Positions 1 to 5,061 of a stretch of 7,300 nt of DNA are shown here, one piece after another. Made by a program: the position numbers and the translations under genes. The notes beneath the pieces are model-generated. The model saw only the letters and a program-made list of their open reading frames with translations. It was not told the origin of the DNA and searched no databases. The stretch is from the NCBI GenBank assembly GCA_030017815.1, contig JASEGX010000124.1:1-7300 (forward strand), read 5' to 3'. This stretch comes from Thermodesulfobacteriota bacterium. Its GTDB lineage: Bacteria > Desulfobacterota > QYQD01. Each line of letters begins with the position of its first letter. Within the stretch, counting starts at the first letter, position 1.

Positions 1-74
1 GAGATCGTGTTTTAATCAAAACCTTTTTGCCTCACCTTTTGAACGATACTAATATCTTCAACAAAGAATGCTCC
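1..74. other. intergenic edge downstream of coaE
   Basis: This short stretch lies between the coaE stop codon and the window edge. I see no convincing gene start on the minus strand. A short AT-rich inverted repeat (GTTTT aatc AAAAC, 9-22) is present, but it has a 5-bp stem and no GC content, so it is not a credible intrinsic terminator. The minus strand contains purine-rich stretches such as AAAAGGTGAGG that could be the ribosome binding site of a following gene outside the window. That cannot be decided here. Confidence 0.4.
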
Positions 75-680
75 TTATGCAGGATAGCCACGCAAGATGG
101 TTATTAAAGACAATATCTGTTTCCGGGTTTCTTCAAGCGGGCCGCTATTATCCACCACATAATCGGCTAGTTTTTTCTTTTCGTCAATAGGCATCTGGGC
201 AGCGAGCCACTTTTGGGCTTCGGCAGATGATATACCGTCTCTCCTTATCAGGCGATCTATCTGTACCTCGGACCGGGCGTAAACCAGGACGGTCTTATCA
301 AAACAGTCTTTCCATCCGGCCTCGAAAAGTAGCGGGACCTCAACCACCGCCAGGTCTGCCGTCCCACTTTCCTCAATCTTCCATAAGTCCTTTAAAATAA
401 TCTCCTTTACCCGGGGATGGATAATTTTGTTCAAAGCCAGGCGCGCCCTCTGGTCGGAAAAGATAAGCCGTTTTAACCGGCTGCGTTTAAGGCTCATATC
501 CGGAGCAAAACAACCCCGGCCAAAATGTTTATATATTTCCCACCAAGCCTCCTGATAGGGCTGGGCTATCTCGTTACAGAGCCGATCGGCGTCGATGACA
601 ATCACCCCCGAGGACCGAAGTATCTTGAGAACAGCGCTCTTCCCGGTAGCCAGGCCGCCTGTAAGACCGATTTTTATCAT
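75..680 (-). CDS. coaE: dephospho-CoA kinase CoaE
   Basis: This enzyme catalyses the last step of coenzyme A synthesis, the ATP-dependent phosphorylation of the 3'-hydroxyl of the ribose of dephospho-CoA in the cytoplasm. The 201-residue product has the family's normal length of about 200. The sequence shows the P-loop GLTGGLATGKS at residues 5-15, the DAD motif at 30-32 (D32 region, substrate binding), IIHPRV at 86-91, VPLLFEAGW at 115-123 in the CoA-binding domain, and the late QMP..EK..LAD..VDNSG block at 162-180. The N-terminus MIKIGLTGG is where the family normally begins. The ATG overlaps the rluD stop codon (ATGA), and a GAGG stands 7 nt upstream, so it is probably translationally coupled to rluD. 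Nothing appears truncated. Confidence 0.97.
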   Translation of the reverse strand: MIKIGLTGGLATGKSAVLKILRSSGVIVIDADRLCNEIAQPYQEAWWEIYKHFGRGCFAPDMSLKRSRLKRLIFSDQRARLALNKIIHPRVKEIILKDLWKIEESGTADLAVVEVPLLFEAGWKDCFDKTVLVYARSEVQIDRLIRRDGISSAEAQKWLAAQMPIDEKKKLADYVVDNSGPLEETRKQILSLITILRGYPA

Positions 681-1618
681 GAAAGGGCCTCAATTATCTC
701 TTGCATATCAGGGGGCATCGGGGAATGAAATTCCATAAACCGGCCGGTTCGGGGATGTACAAACCCAAGCTCCCTGGCATGCAGTAACTGACGGGAGACA
801 CCTTTTATAATGTTTCTCACGGTTATATTACGGATATCCGCCCTCTTTTGTTTACCGCCATAAACCGGATCTCCTACCACCGGATGCTGCATTGAGGAGA
901 GGTGGACACGAATCTGATGGGTGCGGCCCGTCTTAAGGGTCAGTTCCAGGAAGGTCAATCCGTTAAAAGACTGAATAACCTGCCATATAGTAATCGCTTC
1001 CCTACCACTTGCGCTTCTTACCGACATCTTCTTTCGCTGGGTGGGGTGTCTGCCGATAGGCGCCTGAATAATCCCGCTCTTTTCCCGAAAATCGCCATAC
1101 ACTAGCGCTACGTACTTCTTATAAACCTCTCCGGCCTTAAACTGTCTGGCCAGTTCCTGATGGGCCCGATCATTTTTGGCGACCACCATCAGACCGGATG
1201 TGTCTTTGTCCAGACGGTGAACAATACCCGGCCGTAGTATGCCGCCGATGCCGGAAAGATCCGAACAATGATGGAGGAGACCGTGCACCAGTGTCCCACT
1301 ACCGTGCCCGGCCGCAGGATGGACTACAATACCCGGCGGTTTGGACAAGACCAGGATGTCTTCATCTTCATAGAGAACGGTAAAGGGGACTTTCTCCGGT
1401 TGAATACCTAATGGACGTGGCGGTGGGATTTCTATGCTTATCGAATCATGGAGGTTAATCTTATGGCTGGCCTTAACCGTCTTTCCGTTAACCTTGACCC
1501 GGCCCTCCCGGATAAGACGGTTGATCTGCGAACGGCTAAGAGAAGCAAGCTCTTTCGTCAAATAGACGTCAATCCGTTGATCTTTGTCCGCAGGTTCCGC
1601 ACACAATAACTCCGGCAT
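677..1618 (-). CDS. rluD: 23S rRNA pseudouridine synthase, RluD family (RluA superfamily)
   Basis: The protein isomerises uridines to pseudouridine in structured RNA; RluD members act on helix 69 of 23S rRNA (positions 1911/1915/1917 in E. coli). It has 313 residues, normal for the family. An N-terminal S4 RNA-binding domain covers about residues 14-60 (RIDVYL..., SRSQINRLIREGRVKVNG). The catalytic domain follows, with LSKPPGIVVHP at 91-101, the signature HRLDKDTSG at 134-142 in which D137 is the catalytic aspartate, and LKTGRTHQIRVHL at 228-240. The RluD-like S4 plus PseudoU_synth_2 architecture supports RluD over RluA, which lacks S4; RluC also has S4, so the exact target uridines are inferred. 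The start gives a typical N-terminus, but I see no good Shine-Dalgarno upstream. It sits 47 bp downstream of carD and overlaps coaE by 4 bp. Confidence 0.93.
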   Translation of the reverse strand: MPELLCAEPADKDQRIDVYLTKELASLSRSQINRLIREGRVKVNGKTVKASHKINLHDSISIEIPPPRPLGIQPEKVPFTVLYEDEDILVLSKPPGIVVHPAAGHGSGTLVHGLLHHCSDLSGIGGILRPGIVHRLDKDTSGLMVVAKNDRAHQELARQFKAGEVYKKYVALVYGDFREKSGIIQAPIGRHPTQRKKMSVRSASGREAITIWQVIQSFNGLTFLELTLKTGRTHQIRVHLSSMQHPVVGDPVYGGKQKRADIRNITVRNIIKGVSRQLLHARELGFVHPRTGRFMEFHSPMPPDMQEIIEALS

Positions 1619-1665
1619 GTTATCAGATAGTAATAAAAGGATTTACGAATAATGTGGCCCGGCCG

Positions 1666-2151
1666 TCATGAGGCATCAAAAAGCGCTTCAATATCCTGCC
1701 TGACCCTGACTTCTTTCACATTACGGGCTATGGAAAGCTCCTTTACCAGCAGATTCATGGCTGTGTCCATCATCTTTTTTTCACCAAATGAAAGGGGCTT
1801 TTCATCTTTCAATATGTACAAATCCCGCAAAACCGCGGCCACTTCAAATACTGAACCCGTCTTTATCTTATCCATGTACTCCCGGTACCGCTTATTCCAT
1901 GTCTGGGTCGCGATCTCAATACTTCGATCTTTCAAGATATCCAATACCCTGGGAATATCTTTTTTGTTTATAATGCTTCTAACGCCTACTGATTGTGCAT
2001 TGTGGGTAGGAATCATGATTACCATGTCGGTATCAATGATCCTCATGATGTAAAAAATCTGCTTTTCGCCATTAAACTCTCGGCGCTCGATAGACTCGAT
2101 CACACCTACGCCGTGGGCCGGGTACACAGCTAATTCCCCTTTCTTAAACAT
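1666..2151 (-). CDS. carD: CarD/CdnL family RNA polymerase-binding transcription regulator
   Basis: CarD/CdnL proteins bind the beta subunit of RNA polymerase and stabilise open complexes, notably at rRNA promoters; the family is typical of myxobacteria, other deltaproteobacteria, actinobacteria and Thermus. From the ATG at 2151 the product has 161 residues, normal for the family. The N-terminal RNA polymerase interaction domain is at about residues 1-57 (FKKGELAVYPAHGVGVIESI..., YIMRI.DTDMVIMIPT). The helical C-terminal DNA-binding domain follows, with the conserved tryptophan of TQTWNKRYREYMDKI at W85; in characterised CarD proteins this residue wedges into the minor groove at the upstream edge of the bubble. 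The frame also extends to a TTG at 2160, but GGAGGG lies directly against that TTG and 9 nt from the ATG, so the ATG is preferred. It is the first gene of a probable carD-rluD-coaE unit. It is a general regulator, so its neighbours say little about its targets. Confidence 0.92.
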   Translation of the reverse strand: MFKKGELAVYPAHGVGVIESIERREFNGEKQIFYIMRIIDTDMVIMIPTHNAQSVGVRSIINKKDIPRVLDILKDRSIEIATQTWNKRYREYMDKIKTGSVFEVAAVLRDLYILKDEKPLSFGEKKMMDTAMNLLVKELSIARNVKEVRVRQDIEALFDAS

Positions 2152-2160
2152 TCGTCCCAA

Positions 2161-2166
2161 CCCTCC
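2161..2166 (-). promoter_or_regulatory. ribosome binding site deciding the carD start
   Basis: GGAGGG on the minus strand stands 9 nt before the ATG at 2151 but has zero spacing to the in-frame TTG at 2160. Only the ATG is a sensible start for this site. Confidence 0.75.
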
Positions 2167-2183
2167 GATTTGAAAGAAAGATT

Positions 2184-2200
2184 CTAATATTGCTAATATT
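2184..2200. repeat. two copies of CTAATATT, 9-bp period, in the carD upstream region
   Basis: CTAATATT occurs at 2184-2191 and again at 2193-2200, separated by one G. Each copy contains the self-complementary core AATATT, so the pair could bind a dimeric regulator or simply be bendable AT-rich promoter DNA. It lies 18-50 bp upstream of the carD ribosome binding site, within the probable 5' leader or core promoter. The function is not established. Confidence 0.5.
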
Positions 2201-2232
2201 TAACACTATTTATTAAATAAGGCAAATACAAA

Positions 2233-2262
2233 TTGACAGAAAGACTGCCCCCGTGTTATGGA
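2233..2262 (+). promoter_or_regulatory. possible sigma70-type promoter for the MetE-like gene
   Basis: A perfect -35 consensus TTGACA is at 2233-2238. An 18-nt spacer leads to TATGGA at 2257-2262, preceded by TG at 2254-2255 in extended -10 position. The -10 matches the consensus only in its first three bases, so the call rests on the -35 box and the extended -10. Transcription would begin near 2269, leaving a leader of only about 15 nt before the ATG at 2284. That fits the absence of a clear Shine-Dalgarno there. Confidence 0.4.
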
Positions 2263-2283
2263 TGGGCGCTGTAAATTACTGTC

Positions 2284-3369
2284 ATGACTTTAGACCCTAT
2301 CCCATCATTCACGGCCAATGGACTGGCGTCCCTGATCGGCAGCCTGCCCCTCAAAGACCATGAGCAGGCCTTGGACATGATGTTAACTTATGTCCCGGAG
2401 ATCCCGCTATGGATACAACTGCCGGTCTATCCGGAAGAACGGCTTCTCACACAATTTGCCGAGGAACTGCCGGGAATAGTCATAGATGGTGACCGGGTAC
2501 ATTTTGACACGGCCTCACCGGGTTTTGAGGATGAACTACTTGCTTTTTATGAGGATTACATCCCGGTCTCTGAAGGCAACGCACCCCTTTTAAAGTCCCG
2601 TTTTGCCCTGGGGCCACGCACCGAAAAAGGTCTGGCAGCGTTTATCAAGCGCATAGGCAAGTTAGCAAAACCTCCTTACGCCATTAAGGGACAGATCACC
2701 GGACCTTTTACTTTCCTGACCGGGATTACTGATCAGGAAAAAAAATGTGCCTTCTATGACGAACGCCTGCGTGATGTTGCAGTTAAGGCTCTATCACTGA
2801 AGGCCGCTTGGCAGGTAGAAGTGCTGCGGCAATTTAAGGTGCCGGTTTTTGTCTCTATTGACGAGCCTGGCCTGGCCGGTTACGGATCTTCTGCCTTTGT
2901 CAGTATAAATCGCCAGGATGTAACAAACATGCTCAGAGAAATGGCCCAGGCTATACACAAGGCCGGCGGACTGGCCGCAGTACATGTCTGCGCCAATACA
3001 GATTGGTCCCTGCTCATGGAAAGCGATATAGATATTATCAGCTTTGATGCCTATAATTATTTCGACCGGTTTATACTCTACCGGCCGGCTATCCTCTCCT
3101 TCCTGGCGCAGGGAAAGATTATCGCCTGGGGTATAGTGCCTACCGCCAACCCTGCTGATATTGAAAAGGAAAGCGTATCATCCCTGGCGGCACGCTGGAA
3201 AGAGGAGGCGCAAGAACTGGTAGGAGACGGAATTACCCTGGCGGCCTTACTGAGGCAGTCACTTATTACCCCCAGTTGCGGCACCGGGGCCCTTTCCCAG
3301 GCCCTCTCTGAACGCGTCCTGCATCTGACCCGGGAGGTCTCCGCTCAATTAAGGAAGGAATTCCTTTAA
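2284..3369 (+). CDS. MetE/UroD-superfamily zinc methyltransferase, catalytic-domain-only methionine synthase-like protein
   Basis: The 361-residue product resembles the C-terminal catalytic (beta/alpha)8 domain of cobalamin-independent methionine synthase and has no room for the N-terminal MetE domain. The N-terminal stretch GLASLIGSLPLKDHEQALDM (13-32) followed by PEIPLWIQLPVYPEE (38-52) is typical of stand-alone MetE-like proteins. KGQITGPFTF is at 135-144 and SIDEPGLAGYG at 191-201, matching the MetE IDEP strand. HVC at 234-236 and the cysteine of TPSCGTGAL (C332) match the MetE zinc ligands; D255 lies near where MetE has its ligand glutamate. A thiol-activating zinc methyltransferase is therefore likely. 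The methyl donor and acceptor cannot be read from sequence: methionine synthesis from a corrinoid protein, other thiol methylation, or a UroD-like role remain possible. The ATG is the first start after an in-frame TAA at 2272, and it lacks an obvious ribosome binding site. It is divergent from carD and convergent with the biotin cluster, so there is no operon clue to its role. Confidence 0.8.
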   Translation: MTLDPIPSFTANGLASLIGSLPLKDHEQALDMMLTYVPEIPLWIQLPVYPEERLLTQFAEELPGIVIDGDRVHFDTASPGFEDELLAFYEDYIPVSEGNAPLLKSRFALGPRTEKGLAAFIKRIGKLAKPPYAIKGQITGPFTFLTGITDQEKKCAFYDERLRDVAVKALSLKAAWQVEVLRQFKVPVFVSIDEPGLAGYGSSAFVSINRQDVTNMLREMAQAIHKAGGLAAVHVCANTDWSLLMESDIDIISFDAYNYFDRFILYRPAILSFLAQGKIIAWGIVPTANPADIEKESVSSLAARWKEEAQELVGDGITLAALLRQSLITPSCGTGALSQALSERVLHLTREVSAQLRKEFL

Positions 3370-3450
3370 TCTGATCACCATCAGGAATACTCTATAACCT
3401 GCTGATGTTAATCTTGATAGCCAAATTAGACGGTGGATTTGGGTTAATCC
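3370..3450. terminator. convergent gap with weak hairpins, possible bidirectional termination region
   Basis: This 81-bp gap separates two converging genes, so transcription from both sides must end near here. Candidate structures are CTGAT-cacc-ATCAG at 3371-3384 and CCAAAT...ATTTGG at 3421-3442. Both have short stems and neither is followed by a T-run on either strand. I mark the region as probably terminating without being able to name an intrinsic terminator; termination could be Rho-dependent. Confidence 0.25.
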
Positions 3451-4275
3451 TCAATCCTCTGGTTGTTTCTGTCCCGTCTTTTGCTTTTTCTGCGGACCTT
3501 CGCGGCGGAAAATGGCTATGCCTATCGGCCAGGCATAAGAGATAGCCTCGCCTTCCTGGAGCAAGGCCCTGGCAATATTTTCAGCCGCAGCGGCCTTGTT
3601 ACCAAAGAAACCAAAGAATACACCCCGCACCCGGAGGACTTCCAGAAAGTCGCTTGCCCTGCGGAATCTCTCCTCCATACAATATCGTTTAAAGCGGATA
3701 GGGACCAGGCCCGGCAGACTCTTTACCACCTCGTTCCAGTTTAGCCCACGCGTACCCCGAAACGGATGCCAGGCCGGCTGCATCTCTTTTAATCTCCGAA
3801 AGATGGTCAAAAGCAGGCTGTTCCCTTCTTTTTTCGGAAAAGGCATGATCAAAGGAAAGGACATGACCAGGACGCCGTTTTCCTTCAGGGCATCCCTCAA
3901 GGCTCGCCGGTCTCCAGGGAACAACCAGTGGTAGGACATATTGGCTATAATGAGATCGAATCTTGTTTCGGAGACCGGGAGGTCTTTGGTCTGTCCGTAA
4001 CAGAATGTGACGGTTCTTATATCCTCTTTCTTTCTGGCCAGCTCCAGCATGGAAGGGGATCGGTCCAGCGCCGTGACCTCGGCCCCGGGAAAATGTTTGA
4101 TGATTTCCACTGTAGAGATGCCCGTGCCGCAACCTACGTCCAGGATTGACTCCGGCTGAACGTGTTCTTTGGCCAGGATACATAGCTTTTCCGCCAGATG
4201 ACCGTAAAAAAAGTGGTGCCGGGGCTGATCGTAGGAGGAGGCCACCTGGTCATAATGGAGAAATGCCTCAGCCAT
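3451..4275 (-). CDS. bioC: BioC-like SAM-dependent methyltransferase (malonyl-ACP O-methyltransferase)
   Basis: BioC transfers a methyl group from S-adenosylmethionine to the free carboxyl of malonyl-ACP, so the fatty acid synthase can extend it to a pimeloyl chain for biotin. The 274-residue product is a class I (Rossmann) methyltransferase. It has an N-terminal YDQVASSYD block (8-16) like the F..AA..YD start of BioC, motif I ILDVGCGTG at 44-52, an acidic residue D71 after strand 2 (ADVTALD-like AEVTALDRSPSM, 65-76), and FDLIIANMSYHWLF at 106-119, matching the BioC block that ends in QWL. The EERFRRASDFLEVLRVRG stretch (201-218) resembles the BioC C-terminal FL..LR..GA region. A basic, glutamine-rich tail of about 15 residues ends the protein. 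The ATG overlaps the upstream hydrolase by 8 bp. Context with bioA and bioD supports BioC; on sequence alone it could be another small-molecule methyltransferase. Confidence 0.78.
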   Translation of the reverse strand: MAEAFLHYDQVASSYDQPRHHFFYGHLAEKLCILAKEHVQPESILDVGCGTGISTVEIIKHFPGAEVTALDRSPSMLELARKKEDIRTVTFCYGQTKDLPVSETRFDLIIANMSYHWLFPGDRRALRDALKENGVLVMSFPLIMPFPKKEGNSLLLTIFRRLKEMQPAWHPFRGTRGLNWNEVVKSLPGLVPIRFKRYCMEERFRRASDFLEVLRVRGVFFGFFGNKAAAAENIARALLQEGEAISYAWPIGIAIFRREGPQKKQKTGQKQPED

Positions 4276-4966
4276 GGACCACCTGTTCGGCCAGCCACGA
4301 CCAGATCACACCCCACGTCTCGCGTGAGGTAAGTATGCCGTGGTGGTCGCTGTCTTTTATCTCTTTGACGGTGTAATTATCCGGCGGCGCTGCCTCAGCC
4401 GTCTTCTTTACCACCGGAAGGTCATATTGCCCGAACAATAGCAGGCCCTTTTTATCAGGATCAGTCGATAGATCTTCGCCCAATCTGTTTAGTGTCTCTA
4501 CTAGGCCGGCAAAAGGGGCTGCTTCCCTGACCCGTCGCGGTCTCAGAACGCGTATCATCTCTTTTTTCCCGCCTGCAAAACTGGCGGAAAGGGGCGGTGA
4601 TATGACCACATTCCAGGAAAAGTCAAGCGACAAGATCAGACGGCCGCCGATGCTGTGGCCTATGGCCGCCACAAAATTATTTCTTCTGCGTCCCTGCCAG
4701 TAAGTCAGACATCTCATCGCACTCTCATAATCAAACAAACCGCCGCTCTCCCCATGGCCGGGCAAGTCTGCGGCCAGGACGGAAATCCCTTTCCCGGCCA
4801 GAAATATAGCCAGCGGAAGCATCTCTTCCTTACAGCCGCCATAGCCGTGCAAGACAAATAACCATGCCGGTGACGCATTTTTCGGCTCAACCTCTAAACC
4901 GGTAAATCCTCCCCCTCCAACCGGCCTGATATGAATTTCAACGCCCTTCATGTAATCGTTCACCAC
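4268..4966 (-). CDS. alpha/beta hydrolase, candidate pimeloyl-ACP methyl ester esterase (BioH analogue)
   Basis: The 232-residue product has the complete alpha/beta-hydrolase pattern. This comprises an HGYGG oxyanion loop at 40-44, DLPGHGES at 68-75, the nucleophile elbow GHSIGG at 103-108 with S105, an acid at D182 (LLLFGQYD, 175-182), and a histidine at H208 or H209 (DSDHHG). No signal peptide or membrane segment is seen, so it is probably cytoplasmic. It lies between bioA and bioC and overlaps bioC by 8 bp, exactly where many genomes place the esterase that removes the BioC-added methyl group. It is not a recognisable BioH: the HGWG signature is absent and only about 75 residues separate nucleophile and acid, leaving little lid. 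I also do not recognise it as BioG, BioK, BioJ or BioV. The GTG at 4966 is chosen because GGTGA stands 7 nt upstream; the ATG at 4951 (residue 6) is an alternative. The fold is firm; the substrate is inferred from position. Confidence 0.75.
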   Translation of the reverse strand: MVNDYMKGVEIHIRPVGGGGFTGLEVEPKNASPAWLFVLHGYGGCKEEMLPLAIFLAGKGISVLAADLPGHGESGGLFDYESAMRCLTYWQGRRRNNFVAAIGHSIGGRLILSLDFSWNVVISPPLSASFAGGKKEMIRVLRPRRVREAAPFAGLVETLNRLGEDLSTDPDKKGLLLFGQYDLPVVKKTAEAAPPDNYTVKEIKDSDHHGILTSRETWGVIWSWLAEQVVHG

Positions 4967-4973
4967 ATTCTAT

Positions 4974-4978
4974 TCACC
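4974..4978 (-). promoter_or_regulatory. ribosome binding site of the hydrolase, inside a repeat arm
   Basis: GGTGA on the minus strand lies 7 nt before the GTG at 4966. It is formed by the outer end of the long inverted repeat (GCGGTGA), so in the transcript it could be base-paired with the upstream TCACCGC arm. Confidence 0.45.
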
Positions 4979-5046
4979 GCTGAGGACGCGGAGAACGCAG
5001 AGAAAAAAATTAGGTTTTCTTTGCGCCCTTTGCGCCTTTGCGGTGA
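4974..5046. repeat. intergenic inverted repeat built of 9-bp tandem units
   Basis: The element almost fills the 95-bp gap between bioA and the hydrolase. Its ends TCACCGC (4974-4980) and GCGGTGA (5040-5046) are perfect complements. The left arm consists of 9-bp units GAGGACGCG, GAGAACGCA and GAGAAAAAA (4982-5008). The right arm has two exact copies of CTTTGCGCC (5019-5027 and 5028-5036) followed by TTTGCGG. The two arms pair along about 32 positions with some mismatches and G-U pairs, leaving a short loop near 5007-5014. Similar 9-mer elements are, to my knowledge, dispersed in many environmental bacterial genomes. The element is transcribed as part of the biotin operon. Confidence 0.85.
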
Positions 5047-5061
5047 CCTATTACATCTCCG

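Larger units (their letters stand above)
2167..2283. promoter_or_regulatory. AT-rich divergent promoter region between carD and the MetE-like gene
   Basis: This is the only divergent gap in the window, so promoters for both the carD unit (minus) and the MetE-like gene (plus) are expected here. It is strikingly AT-rich from about 2180 to 2235. It contains a tandem 8-bp repeat (2184-2200) and, on the plus strand, a good -35 box. No minus-strand promoter stands out; TTGCCT followed 17 nt later by TAAATA is a weak candidate. There is no room for a typical cobalamin or SAM riboswitch. Confidence 0.55.

Noticed and set aside
1652..2053. A 133-codon open frame on the plus strand
   Set aside because: It lies antisense to carD, whose protein is conserved over the same positions; the translation is low-complexity and unrecognisable.
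2152..2160. TTG at 2160 as the carD start
   Set aside because: The GGAGGG ribosome binding site directly abuts it, leaving no spacer, whereas the ATG at 2151 has a 9-nt spacer and gives a typical CarD N-terminus.
2161..2283. Cobalamin or SAM riboswitch before the MetE-like gene
   Set aside because: The likely transcript leader is very short, and I find no conserved riboswitch core on the plus strand in this gap.
3689..4183. A 164-codon open frame on the minus strand
   Set aside because: It overlaps bioC in another frame; the SAM-binding motifs are in the bioC frame and this translation resembles nothing.
4974..5046. Intrinsic terminator between bioA and the hydrolase
   Set aside because: The T-run of the transcript falls in the loop of the hairpin, not after it, and the downstream genes continue the same pathway.
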